DNA of 64,000 nucleotides from Allacma fusca. Its lineage: Eukaryota; Arthropoda; Collembola; Symphypleona; Sminthuridae. Below, piece by piece: positions 47,785-60,751 of the stretch. The stretch spans positions 37,424,801-37,488,800 of the forward strand of contig OX359247.1 in assembly GCA_947179485.1 (NCBI GenBank), given 5' to 3'. The translations under genes were made by a program, and so were the position numbers. Under the pieces are notes generated by a model. That model was not told the DNA's origin. It worked only from the letters and a program-made list of their open reading frames with translations, and did no database searches. Every line of letters starts with the position of its first letter. The stretch's first letter is position 1.

Positions 47785-49537
47785 TTTTCAGTTCAAAGAA
47801 ACTATCCTTCCAAGTACAAGCTGAACAATCTACAAATACACAAAATAAAAAACCATAAACATTATTCACACCTACTGTATAATGTGAAAAAATAATATAA
47901 TGTGTACAATATATAGCATTCAAAAGCAGAACAGCGACACACTCAACAGTTAAAAAAAACAAGAAACTTAACCCAACGTCAAGCGTAACGCTGCACAAAA
48001 ATCAATTATTATTCTCTATTATTCTTCATTTGGTTCTAGTCATACCAAAATCACACAACAGCAATAACTTTGAATAAGTAACTGGATTAGGGGAACTTCG
48101 TACAGCTCCACAATTGTGAAGTTACCCTGCCTGCCGGTGCTAATATCCCTGACGAGTAGGTCAGTATAATTATGTGAACACTCTTAAAAGAATTCAGACT
48201 GTCATTAGACTTCCCCACCACCACTATACGTCACTTACTACCATTTAACTTCCCAAGTCCGAGTTTCCCCAACTCTAACACACACTAAAATCCTCATACA
48301 AAAACAAGATCCCCATCATATAATCTATTTCACATTCCAAAACTCAGGAGCCCACATCCTCCTCCTGGTTATTACAATAAAAACATAATGATTGGCTCTT
48401 GCCTCCATAGTTCAGACGAATTCCCACATAAAAACTACATGAACAGGAATATACACCACAAAAGTTACCCACGCCAATGCATTGTTGTCCCAATAATCTA
48501 CCTACTGTTCCCCAACTCCCTCAATTTAACCGTGGTTAATTCACACCGAAGAAAAACCTCAAATACATTATTATTGACAAGATAAATACAAATTTTTAAA
48601 TTCACATTACTTCCGAAGCAATTACTCCCTCCTACCTACATGAACAAAATACAACATCAAATAAATATCTACTTAAAGCAATTTTGTTTCAGACCAAATA
48701 ATTACAAAAATTACAAAAAAAATCAAAAGTACAAAAATTCTTACATTTCCTATTTTGGTTGTCTCACCACGAACTCAAGCCTAAGCCACTCTTCATAAAT
48801 ATGCATACACAGAATTATGTAAATAATTTCAAAGGCTTAGAATTGAGTGAATGCTTCAACTATTACAATTCCTTTGGGCTTGGAAGAATATCCACATTCC
48901 ACACACAATTCCACAAACAACAAATGAAGCCGAATTAATTCACTATACAGCAAAACTGATGTGATGCAGTTGTAAAGAATGTAATTGTACGCTGCTTTTA
49001 ATGCACAAGTCCAAAAAGGAAATGATTTCACAATATAACGTTTAATAATTAATGACTAGCAGGTTTACAATTAAGAATATATATTAACAAACCCTTTACA
49101 AATTGTATATATGAAAGCACCTGTCAAGTTACACATTACACAAGGTCCTCCTTTTAAGCACGATGAGAAAAGTCTCTAATCAATTGTCAAGTCCAGTCTA
49201 TATAAACAAATTGCAAATTCCGAAGATTTCAATTGGATGTGGTTAAATTCAAATCCGAACTGGCGCGAAAGGAACCAGTTCCACAGTCAATATAACGGCA
49301 CTTGCTTTGTATGCACGCACGTGCATATTGCGGTCTTAGTTGCATGTTGCAGTATTTTTAGTGTGTCGTTATAGTACGATGAGTGCGTGTGCGTGAGTAG
49401 TGACTTCGTAAATACGCAAATGTCCGTTAAATAATAAATAAAATAAACTGGAGATTTAAGAGTGAGTTATTTCCAAATTATTGTAGATACACGTATTTTA
49501 GGGGAAATTATCATTCCTAGGGAAGTGTCTTGTCAAA
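47785..49537. other. Divergent spacer between TMEM53 and MYO19
   Basis: Holds the upstream regions of two genes reading away from each other. AT-rich; GC rises around 49260-49400 just before the MYO19 start, which fits a promoter and leader. No other gene seen. Confidence 0.4.
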
Positions 49538-52500
49538 ATGGAGAGACGATCCGAAAAAGGGAAAGATGACAAGGATCAGAGCCGGCTGGATGATTTGACC
49601 AAACTGGAGGAAATTACGCTTGACAGGGGTAAGTGGAAGTTTAATTGGAATTTTTAGAATGTGCTTCTCATAGTTGTAATTTTTAATTGTTACAGGGAGT
49701 ATGGCTTTTGGCTTTGACTGTTGACTTGTTGTATTGTTTTAAAAAAAAAGGAAGGATGGGAGTTAATGGGATTTTAATATTTTGTGCATTTATGTTTTGA
49801 ATGTGTAATTATTTGCACTAATCATGTACATATGCATTGGGAAGTAGGAATGGGTGTTTTGTTCTTGTAGTAAACTTCTGTGGTAAAAATTAAAATTGTA
49901 ATAGAAGTGTAATTTTTATTGTTGTTAGTGTTGGACTGCCTGATTAACCGATTTAACTTGGGGTGTTATTATACATTTGCCGGCTCGGTACTTATATCGT
50001 TGAATCCTTGCTTGAAGAATGTTGAGAGGGTGGGGATACCATGGAGTGGGGAGGAAGTAATTGAAATAATTAGTTTGAAAATATTTGAAGAAAATTTTAT
50101 GGGTTCTAGACGCGCCTGTAAGATTTATAGTCTTATGTTGATGAGGGATTAATAACAAATGCGTGTTTGGACTTGCAGAACTCGCCTCATGTATACTCCA
50201 TTGGAAGGAGGTGCAAGGACAATTTGAGGAGGGTTGGAAGTGATCAGATTGTTGTTGTTTCGGGGGATAGTGGTGCTGGAAAGGTGAAAGAATCTTTGTT
50301 GTTTTATTGAAAAGAGGTTGTTGAAGAGGAGGAATTGATGAGAAATGAAATTTGAGGAAATGGCCGTGATTTTATTTTTTATTAGACGACAGTTACTCAG
50401 CAGCTGCTGTGCTACTTCATTGAGAACAGTGACGTCGGACTCAGTAATCCGATTACTCATGATGGACTAGAGCGGAGGGTAAATACTTGTGAATACAATG
50501 GCTTTTGGATAAATAGGGGTTATGAAGTTTTATTATAGTATTTGCAGTGATTTTACTTTGTTCTGTAAAGATATACTGCGCTACACAAATTTTGGAAGCT
50601 TTTGGGAATGCCAGCACAGTCGCCAATCCGAACAGCAGCCGGTTTGGAAGATTGGTTCAGATAATTTATGGAAATCAGAAGGGTACAACAGACTGGAATA
50701 TTTTGGGGGCTCGGATTGACACTTGTCTGCTAGAGAAACATAGAGTCTCCAAATGTGGACCGAATGAAAGAAACTTCCACATTTTTTACTATATTCTGAT
50801 GGCGTCTCAGCATAATTTTTTTAATTTGGAGAACATCGTGAAAAATTTGGCTTTGGATGGATTGGAAATTGGTCCTAAGTTGGAATCTTTTATTCCAGAG
50901 GATTTCAAACAGTCACTGCGTTCGACAGACGCTGATGGTTTTAAAATATTTTATGATTCGATTCGTACCCTTAACATGGTTTCTGAGATTTATTCGGTCT
51001 TTGAGATCATGTACGGACTGATGATTCTTTCAAGCCTGAAATTTGTGGCAATAAATTCCGAAGAAAAGGAAAATGATCCTTATATCAACCACAGTCAAAA
51101 TACCTTCAATTCCAGGTATTTCCGTGTGGACTGTGATAGCATATGCAAGAAAGTGATTCAATCTGTATTTAAGATTGATTTTGAAGCGCTTGAAGATTCA
51201 CTTGTTGCACGGAATTTTTCTGCAGGTAAAATAGCTTTAAATCAGATTTCAAAATATAGTTTGAATTTAATGTGATGTAAAAATTGAGTCAAATATGTTT
51301 TCACAGGAAGACGCAAGAGCTCGATTAGGAAACCTTGTGAGACCATTAAAGAATGCAACGAAAGACTGTCTGCTTTTGTGACTACAATTTACGACAAAAT
51401 TTTCAATCATATCCTACATAGGCTAAATTCACTATTGGGATGCTCAAATAACCTAATGAATACTTCGAGTTCGAACATGGAAAAACTTGACAGAGGAGTT
51501 AAGTCAGTCTCTCTTCTGGACCTTTATGGATTCGAGAATTTGAAGGCAAACCACTTGGAGCAGCTTTGTATTAACTATGCCAACGAGCGGCTTCAGCAAG
51601 TTCATATTTCTCATTTGAGAAATTACATAGTGGAAAGTGTAGACGATGATGAGAAGGGTTTGGAATCTTTAAATATTTTCAACCAAGTGGAGATGCAAAC
51701 TATTTCTAGGCTGGATGGTCTTCATCGCTATGTATTTTCTACTCTGGACGAGGTCGACATTTTTATATTAAATAACATTTCATGTTTTACAAAATAATAT
51801 ATAGTTTTGAGTATGTAAATTGAACTCTTTTATCTTAGACATGTGTTTTGAACCGACCCCAAACAGATGCACAAGTATTTAGTCGTATGGTTGAAGTTTT
51901 TAAGGGAAATTCTTTTATGAGGTAACTTTTAATTAGTTCAAAACAACTATGGGGCTTAGAATTATTGCGTCGTTTAAAATTTATCATTTTTATTGTCAAG
52001 AAGTGGAAGACTTCATGACGAAAACTACCCATTTATAGTGCAACACTACGCCAGTACAGTAACCTATGATCTCCGTGGAATGGTTGACAAAAATCGTGAC
52101 TATGTAAGTTAAAAACTCTGCCGTTCAGGGGTTTTCCAATAGTGCAATCTGGTATGAAGGAGTTAAATGTAATATTTGAGGTGTCCTTATTGTTAGTCGG
52201 TGTTTTTATTTCACTGTCTATAGATTCCTCCAGAATTCCTGGATCTCCTTCGACTTAGCCAGAATCATGTTGTGGCGTCAATTTTTAAAGTCAAAACGTC
52301 GAATGAGTCAAATTTTAACCTCAAGGAAGGCAGCAATAGTCATAAAATCAGAAGGGAGAAAACCATTCTTCAGCATTTTAAAGCTTCCGTTGAAAGTTTA
52401 GTGTGTCGGCTGGAAACCAGCAAGTCAAATTCCCAAGATGTTCATTTTATCCGTTGCATTCGTCCAAACGATACTCTTGAATATGGGAAAATTCAACGTA

Positions 52501-53512
52501 AATTAGTGGAACAACAGCTGTACTCCTGTGGTATTGTTGATGTCATTCGAATTACAGGAAATGGTTACCCAGTAAGGTAAAGAAATTAAGAATAAACTTA
52601 ACCAAAAATTTCCATATACCGTTATGCAGAACTAAAAAATTATAGACGTTATTTTCTTCTTTATCTGCATAATAATGATTATTGGCAATATTTTAGACTC
52701 CCGGTGCAAAAGTTCGTACGGAAGTTCCATCCACTAATAAGACGCTGCTTCAATTCTTGTTTCAACCGTGGAGATGAAGCACGCTTAAATTTAGACACCT
52801 GCGACTTCAAATTTGGGAAAACACAAATATTTCTGACGGAATCTACTTGGGAATTTCTCAACATACTAAATGCATTTGTGGTAAAAAGAAGTACGAAAAT
52901 ATTACAACAGTTTTGGAGGAACGAACTTGCTAAAAGAGCATTAGCCCGTGAGGAACTGTTGGTCCTACAAGAATTGTGTAGTGTGAATTTGCTACAGGAT
53001 CTTGTTAGCAATGACAACACCATGGAACACTCTTTTGGATCTGATCATGGGACAGCCCATAACCTTAGTCTTACTAAGATTGAAACGACATTGCTGAATA
53101 GTTTGCCTTGTAAAATAACTATGAGACGTAAAAAGAAACCAGTTCAACGTAACGCAATTTATACTCACGTTCCTCGCTCAGCGTTGTCAGAATTTAATTC
53201 CATGGTTCATACGAATCAACGTAAGGATATTGTATCAAAGCGCTTTGTCTATGAGGTAAAATTAAGATTATTTAAATCCAACATTAACAATACTAATTTA
53301 GATTGCAGTAATGACATTGTGATTGGAGGTTTATAGGGGATAGTTTTGAACATCCTGTGTTTCTCCAAAAAAATAATCTATTTTGAATATGTTTTCAGTC
53401 ACCTGTACGGTTCTATGTGAAAAAAACCTCTCTCAGTCATAACCATCTACTTCCTCGCCGCTTTCTCCCAAAAGGAATAATGGACGCATTTGATGACTCA
53501 AATATTATGTAA
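49538..53512 (+). CDS. MYO19: Unconventional myosin XIX (mitochondrial myosin)
   Basis: Eleven exons, 49538-49628, 49929-50056, 50179-50283, 50386-50478, 50571-51225, 51307-51752, 51839-51921, 52001-52103, 52224-52576, 52697-53255 and 53399-53512; phases close to 909 residues. Motor hallmarks: LDDLTKLEEITLDRVLDCL near the start, P-loop GDSGAGKT at 102-109 (usually GESGAGKT), NPNSSRFGR switch I, ERNFHIFYYIL, LLDLYGFENL switch II and CINYANERLQQ, VHFIRCIRPND, and CGIVDVIRITGNGYPVR. The LLDxYGFE form, RKPC block and short tail with a KRFVYESPVRFYVKK segment match the MYO19 class, whose tail binds the mitochondrial outer membrane. The 51999 acceptor could be shifted by three bases. The neck is short, with at most one weak IQ motif. 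Confidence 0.9.
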
Positions 53513-54334
53513 AGAACCCCGATCAGTAGTTTTTGAATTTTTGCCTAGGAAGCGATGCACAATGTAGCATTTTAGTATTAGTGTATCTTTTACCAATCGG
53601 AACTTTTATTACATAAATATTTGTCAAGTTATTACAATAGGTGTTTATTATTTTGTTTCCCACGTAGTGACTTAGTGTAAGATACAGTACAACTATTGCA
53701 TGTAAGAGGTAATAATAATTATAAACAATTAAATCGTATAATGAAAAGTAATTACATATAGATACATACGTTATTTTGTTGTTTGCATCTTCACAAACTG
53801 TCACAATGCATATGTTATGGAGTTGGTAATTTAAAACAGGCTTTATAATAAGTGTTCTTCGAACTGACAAAATTTATGATGTTAGCACAAATGAGGCGGA
53901 AGTATTTATACAAATTAATTGCTCATTAAAGCATTTTCTAAGTATAAACTGTAAGTTTGGAATTCCGGGATCTCTCCGAGGTTCCAGGAGAGATTTACAG
54001 TATTCAGATTTAGAGGCTACCTGAGTTTTTTCAACACCCGTTTATTTCGCTAACCAAGGACGGCGGGAGCATTAGGCACGTAATCATATAAGGCAGGCAA
54101 GCAAATAAGCCTTGGCAAGCAAGTGCATAAATTTCAACTTCTCTAATTTCTTCTTTGTAGTATAATTATTTTCTGGGCTTCAGAATGTAATAAACATATC
54201 ACTGCGCTGACGGGGTTTCAAAAAGTGTGTCAACAAGGCTACCGGAAATAAGGTATGGACGGAGCAATTCCAAACTCGACCGGTGTAGCAGTGATAATTA
54301 TTTCTTTTTTAGGTCATTGTGGACTGATAACGAA
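53513..54334. other. Intergenic
   Basis: 3' flank of MYO19. A hairpin-forming GATCTCTCC...GGAGAGAT pair lies near 53968-53993. No gene seen. Confidence 0.35.
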
Positions 54335-55794
54335 ATGGAAAAAGTTTTACATGTGAATTGCGCTGGATCTAAACATTTTCACAAATCTTTTGCTATTCTA
54401 TCAGAACATTTTTGATTCAGCTAATCAAATGCTAGACAGCCATTTTGAAATACTTACATACGTAAAAACGTCTTTTTTTCGCCCTTGAAGGCGAATATGG
54501 ACAGGCACTCACTCATTGTCTGTCAAATGTCATTCTCACCGAAAGGCACAAATAGAGGTCTCCTGAAATTATTCGTAAAGCATATGAATAAACTTTGATA
54601 GACAGTAACGCCATCAGTGGTTTAAAAAAACGGGAATTTTTGAGCACAACCTGAATAAACCAAACAGATTTGTCTTTGATGAGAGCGAGTTTTCTCCTAA
54701 TTTGATTGAAGAAAATGCAAACGGATCACAAGATTTCAGTTATCATGCTTATGGTTATCATTGTGAAGTTAAATTATCAGTAAGTGTCGGCAGACTTCAA
54801 AATGATAACCATAAACATGTAATTATGTATTGGAATAAATATTTCATGTTGTTCAAATTTTGCTTCACAACTTTTCATATTCTGGCTTAAAGTTCTGATG
54901 AATTTCTGTGATTAAAGTTTACCGTAACGCCAAGGAGCAATGCTGAAGACGCGTAACCAGCAACTTTCCAGCACAAACAAAGAATGTGTCAAAATTCTGA
55001 AATAATGACGTCGGAGGAAAATTTGCAAAACTGAAGCAAAAAGAAACGTAAAGAGAAAGAAAGACAGCGGCGACTCAGATGATAGAACAAGACCCGTCAT
55101 CTGACACTGTCGCAAAAGCGAAAACTTTGAAATGGTCAAGTTAATTGTTTATAGAATCTATGAAATTAATTTTGAGAATTTTGCACATCTTTCGTAGCAC
55201 AAGGAGCTATTTTCGTATCTTTGTGATTTTTGTATGTGTAAATTTTTATGCAAGCATGAATAAATTCTCGAGAAAATTTTGGTCAAATCTCCATGATAGT
55301 TATTTCAGGACAGCACTATGAAGTCTAGATTATTGCCCTAATAAGTCATTTATCATTTTAATTTTTCGCGTCACCATATTTGTTTATAATTACATATAAA
55401 AAAACTAAATACAAGCACGCAGGTAACAAAAATTGAATGTACATTTGTTGTTCCATGTGCTACACAATCATTTTTGTATCATTGGTTGGCTGACGAAAGT
55501 AATGGCGAAAAATTTTTCGTCTTTCCGGATACGTGTTAATTACAGTACAACCGTCCCAGTGCAACCAATACGGAACTGCAACGTGGGCTGCCCGAAGAGT
55601 TTCACATTCTACTTACTAAAAACGTTATTATTAAAAAAAAAAGTACGAAACCCTTGCTAATTCGTCACCTTCATAACAGGTCGATTAAAACGGATGAAAT
55701 TGCTGATGGCGTGATTTTCTTGTCAAGTTATTAATCTGCCACGATAACTGGCACAAGCCTCACTATTGATGGAGGCTTTGAACTTGGATCATAA
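54335..55794 (+). pseudogene. Decayed short-chain dehydrogenase/reductase (SDR)
   Basis: Two recognisable pieces separated by about 1 kb. The 5' piece (54335-54415) reads MEKVLHVNCAGSKHFHKSFA, like the SDR segment that follows the NNAG motif. The 3' piece (about 55480-55794) reads LTKVMAKNFSSFRIRVNY, which matches the xKxxAxxxxxxxIRVN block, then after frame breaks TDEIADGVIFLSSY, an in-frame stop, and ATITGTSLTIDGGFELGS, the classical SDR C-terminus. The catalytic YxxxK region is not readable. The stop and frame breaks mark it as dead; the 5' piece is the less certain half. Confidence 0.6.
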
Positions 55795-56143
55795 TAAGTG
55801 GAGTTTCTTTCCCCGTTAGATAGGAGTCCCCGTATATATAACTACACCAGTTATGTAATGGAATAAATAATTACGAATGTAATGCTTGCTTTATTCTGAA
55901 TAATTAATATTCAGATTTAGTTCGATTAATTACACTGTTTTTGCACTATTGTTACTATAGAATTTACTATGGAACTGTGTAATGTTCCGCGAAATTAATA
56001 ATAATGTTAGGTTTCCTAAGCTACACATTATTAAATGTTTTTTTGGTACTTACTTACACCGCGAGTATATGTAAGTATGTATATAAATGAAAATAAGAAT
56101 TGGAGCAGTAATCTTGTACCGACTAAGGTACGCTCAGCCCATA
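55795..56143. other. Short intergenic stretch
   Basis: AT-rich, including GTAAGTATGTATATA-type simple sequence near 56070. Nothing else seen. Confidence 0.35.
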
Positions 56144-57451
56144 TTATGTTTTACGTTTTCTGACCACGATGAAAAATTTCTTTCCTTTATAACTGGAATC
56201 GTTGGGTAGGGAGTAATTGGATCGATAGTTATTGTAGTCCTCGGCGAACAAGGCCATGAAAGATTTAAGTTTGGACAAATCCGGTAAGCAAGTGCCCAGA
56301 GCTTGAATTGTGAGTGGATTGGTTAGGACAGCAGTTGTGAAACTTTCAATAGTAATATATCCAAGTGTATATCGTCCAAGAATTTTTATAGCTAAATCCA
56401 CAAGTTCATGATGATTGGAATCCTCTTCGGATGAGCCTGAGGAATCAGTTGCAAAACATCCTTGGAGCAATGTCCGAACTTGCGGCCTCTTAATCCCAGA
56501 TTCATCCGATCCACCCGAGCCAAGCTTGTAAACTTCGTAACAAAAGTCAATGTGTTCCTGTATGGTACCCCTCAGTATTGTGGATAAATGTGTTACCCAT
56601 TGACTTTCTCCTATCTATTTACAAAAATCAAAATGAAAAATATTACAGAATGAATACCCAAACTAATTCCACAAGGGTAATAATTATTATGAACCCTTTC
56701 CTTACATAGCCTTTCCGATCGTTATCGAAGTAATAAAACATATGGTCTAACATGATGTCATCCATTATCCCAAAATGTTTCTGGAAAATTTCTCGAAATA
56801 ATTGTAAGTCCATTTGTCCGGGAGTCTTGCTTCGCGAAGTGAATGCATGAAACATTCTGATTAGGCTTCCTACCTAGATTGCCCCAAAAACAGTATTATG
56901 CTTTCTCTATACTGTTAGTCCGCGTTATTCCAACCTTTATTCTTTCTTGGTTGTTTATTACCTACATAGCCTTTAGAAAGGAATAATAAATGTATTTAAT
57001 CCTTCCTCACCTCTGCAATGCTAAAGTGAGTGGTTTTTTGCAATTGAGCAATGTTCCGGGATAATCGTTTTGAGGGAGCCTCTTCAGGTTTATTACCACC
57101 GGATTTAGGAGTCTTCGTTTTTTTAATGTTTGTAGTTCCAGGCAACTTGGCTTCAGAAGTAGACATTGCAGCACTCATGGCCTTACTAACTAAAGAAGTA
57201 AAGGATTGAATTGAGCGAGTTTCTACCAATATTTTTGAATCTCTTCGAAGTAAATCGTGAATTTTAGCAGCGTGTCTCTCAATCGGTGTAAATCTGGGAT
57301 GATTTGTACTCTCGTCATTCCTGATCATTGAATATCCGTCGGCCAGGGCAATTTGATTCTTTACTACATTAAAGAACCTTCCATGCGTTGTTTCCTTTGA
57401 TGATACATCCGAGGTTTCCGATGGTGAAATGGAGCTCTCTTTCTTGTACAT
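56144..57451 (-). CDS. Calaxin/EFCAB1-like protein with degenerate EF-hands
   Basis: Three exons, 57011-57451, 56706-56873 and 56144-56614, both introns phase 0, give 359 residues. Residues about 148-340 follow calaxin block by block: VGSLIRMFHAF, DLQLFREIFQKHFGIMDD, MLDHMFYYFDNDRKGY, QWVTHLSTILRGTIQEHIDF, then LVDLAIKILGR and a LGTCLPD-type segment matching the conserved AFGPCLPD. By family knowledge calaxin is a calcium sensor on outer-arm dynein docking complexes in cilia and sperm. Here the first loop keeps Asp at positions 1 and 3 but lacks the closing acid, and the second and third loops have lost most calcium ligands. A 147-residue Ser/Thr/Lys-rich N-terminal extension is added. Confidence 0.8.
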
Positions 57452-58725
57452 GGTTCTTAAGAGTGTATTTTAAATTATAATTGATTGTTCAACTGCAAAT
57501 TATATTTTTCAGAAAACCCTTGATTTGCAATGGCAATAAGAGACCAGTCGATACAGAATACAGACGCCAAATGGACAAGACACAAGGGTTGCGTGCTGTG
57601 TAGTTTAAAATCCGATAGTAAGCGTACAATTGTTTTTTGTAATTGATCGATATTTAGTGAAATTGAGATTCAGAAGATGATGTATGATTAAAAGCATCAA
57701 TGATACCAATAGAATTACTAGAATTTTAAATGTAGTGCTGAAAATCAAAACATTAACTTGAGATTTAAAACAAATTGATTAAATTTGTGGGAAAAAGATA
57801 GAGAAGATTGTATGGATGGGTCCTGTAAATTTTGTTTGTATTTCAATTTGCAATTTGGTATGAAAAAATACTAAATTTAGATTGACCCACATGGCAGTTT
57901 CACATTGACCCAATTGTATTTTTGATTGCGTAGAAAGTAATGCTACCTGTATTTTTAGTATTATAAAATATAATAATTTCTGAATGCAGGAAAAATCAGA
58001 ACGTAAAATAATCAGCAATAATTGAATATTATTGTTATTTGATAAAACACATCATGCTTGTAAAATGTTCTGGTTTCCATTGTTCTACAGATCCCTTAAT
58101 TTACAGTAATAAATAAATAAAGAGGGTAAATAGTCATCGACCCATTATTTTGATTATAATACTAAAAGGGCTACATTGCTTAATGGGTTGCATATGTCAG
58201 TTAATAACGTTGGGAGTTGTATTCCGTATTTGGCGTAGGATACTCTATTTTTATTAATTTATTTGCCATGCCCTGTTTTTACACATGATAGTTGTATGTG
58301 GCATTATAGCTACGTTGGGGAGAAAAGTAGAAGTCAAAATGGCTGATAACAATAAGGTATATTAATTGAGGGGAGTAACTCAATATTTACTACCAACGTT
58401 GTTTTTAAGGAGGTTTCCAATGGGTAAATTAAATTAATTAATTCATGCGGGACTAACTCCTAGCCGCGATCTACGGATCAAACATTGGACAAGAGAGGAT
58501 GTGAGGATTTCCGTTGACATGAAAAATCACTAACAATAATCAAGGGATTGTGAACAAACGGTACAATGTTCATCCGCCTCCAGAAAAGTCAATAATAGCA
58601 ATGGGTATATAACGTTCGCGGTATGCAACACAGCTAACAAATCGGTTCGATCCCAAGGTGACAAAGAAATCGTGATAAATTTCAACGCGAGAGTTAACTC
58701 TAAAAGAACATTTTTCATAATCAAA
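57452..58725. other. Intergenic, divergent spacer
   Basis: Between the calaxin-like gene (-) and the secreted peptide gene (+). AT-rich; no supportable frame. The GGTTCGATCCC at about 58645 is not part of a tRNA (see rejected items). Confidence 0.4.
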
Positions 58726-59243
58726 ATGAGCAACAAAGTTATTGTCGCCCTTGCTACTTTTGCAATGGTAGCCTTGTCTTTGGGATTGTCTAAGGTATTC
58801 AGTTTTAGCATTTCAAATCTATGTAATAATAATTTATTATATATCTATATCAAAGCGAAACTTAAATTAGTACATTTGATCTATGTAATTTTACAAATTG
58901 GGTTACTTCTTAAAGCAGGAGGATCAAAGCCTTGGCAAGAGAGACGCTGTCAATAAAATTCGAGAAGCAATAATCCAGCAAGATGTTCAAGTTGGAATGA
59001 ACCGCCAGGGTCGTATTTGTATGTGCGAAAATAATTTTACTTTGAAAGCCGTTGTGCTGTAATGTTCAGTAGAATCCCAAGTATGAGTATGTACATGCAG
59101 TGTTTCCTACATTTTCAGTTCTTTCAAATGGTCTGTTCGGAAATCTTTTCAACCTGTCTGCTATTCTTGCCAGCGCTCCAGAGAATACAACTTCGTTAAC
59201 ATTTTTGCCACTGGCTACAATCCTCTTCGGAAATAAGGGTTAG
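58726..59243 (+). CDS. Small secreted peptide of unknown family
   Basis: Three exons, 58726-58794, 58919-59018 and 59119-59243; phases close to 97 residues. The first exon is almost exactly a signal peptide (MSNKVIVALATFAMVALSLG), a common layout for arthropod secreted peptides. A dibasic KR lies at about residues 30-31, then DAVNKIREAIIQQDVQVGM and a hydrophobic LSNGLFGNLFNLSAILASAP stretch. No cysteines are present in the mature part. It could be a propeptide cut at KR or an antimicrobial-like amphipathic peptide; neither is shown. Confidence 0.65.
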
Positions 59244-60751
59244 CACAGGAGCAAACTCCTGGACATAAATTAACCCGAACTGCATGGGAATTTGATGAGT
59301 TTCACTACTAGAAATAAAACTAAATGTTCAATTTTGAAGCAATATTATGAATTTGTCTGGCAATGGAGTTGACACATCTTTGGCTAGGCTTCTTCGAAGA
59401 GTCTGTGACATTTTTATACACTATATTCCGACTATCGTTTTACTCTGTACTATCCAAAAAACATAGTGGATGTTGGTTAACCTTTGAGTACAGCTCAATT
59501 TATTACATGACAATTATTATTATTATTACATTGAATATTGCATACGATGAAACTAAAAACTTTTATTACTTTTGCCTACTTGAGTACCAAATGTTTAATA
59601 CAGGGGTAATTGGATGTACTTATTGGAAGGCCCTCTGAATTTTCTCCAAAGTAGATTTAATATTTTCAAAATTTTTAAATTGAGTAAGCAGTGTAAAATT
59701 CTTTTCTCCAAAATATCCTGACTTTGATCAACTTAATTTCCTTGACCACCTCATCAGGAGATTTTGACCTACAGGGATGAAGCATCATTTGAAAAATCTG
59801 TCCAAACATTTGCTAGAGCATGGAGAATTAATTTATACACCCCCTCCCTCCTAACCTTACATAGGCTAGGCGGATGAAAGTTTTCTTGGAGCACGTAGTA
59901 CAATATTTAAAATTAGCATGAAAAAATTGTCTCACATAAAACTGCAAATCAGGTATTCATCATTTAATCCAACTATTACTGCCATTATAGGGCTTTACAA
60001 GGCATCTTGTATGTTTAGTGCAGAAATATTTTCTTACAATTATTAGCTTATGCAGTGATTTGTTCAGACGAGACTAAAACGGAGTGTCAGACGATTGTTT
60101 TATTATAAAAGGTTTCGCCCATTCGTTTTGATTGCCCCATTCTTATTGTATCAGCAATAAAGATGGCATTTGGTTTTTGTTTTTACTGTTAATAGTTATA
60201 ATAATTATAGTAGTTGGCTCAATCAAATAATTTTTATGAGTATGCACATAACGTAGTATCCCGTTAAGCATCATCCCATTTCAATCTCTCTGACTCACAT
60301 GGTAGTGTTGCAAATAAAATTATTAGTCTCTTCTGATTGCAACAATTGCAGCATAAACAATTCCATTGTGATCGTTTAATATTAACGGATACCTACTGTA
60401 TAATTCTAACTTTCGAAATAAATATTCAAGCTTCAAAGGGACTTGTATATCAATATTTTATTGCTGTTTTAATTGCAGATTGCATAACGACTTAAGAGAA
60501 AAAAACGAAAAAAAGTTATGTTTACAAAATTAGAGAAATGAACGACAAAATAAATATTGACGTTCTTGAAATTCGCTTGACTTCAGCTCTCAGGCCTGGC
60601 TGATTGACTCTGATGAAATCTATGTCAATTTAAAAGTATTTACAAATTTCATGTCTATTAAATATGCATTCATTTAAAACCAATAGCTAGTGGCAATAAT
60701 AATTATCAGTAATTATTTGAATATTTATATGGTGTAAAAGAACACAACGAT
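59244..60751. other. Intergenic
   Basis: 3' flanks of two convergent genes, with AATAAA near 59314 on the plus strand. AT-rich; no other gene, repeat or RNA seen. Confidence 0.4.

Noticed and set aside
54702-54890. 62-residue frame within the SDR wreckage
   Set aside because: It does not resemble SDR sequence and is short enough to be chance.
58630-58665. GGTTCGATCCC resembling a tRNA B box
   Set aside because: No A box or foldable acceptor and anticodon stems at the right distance.
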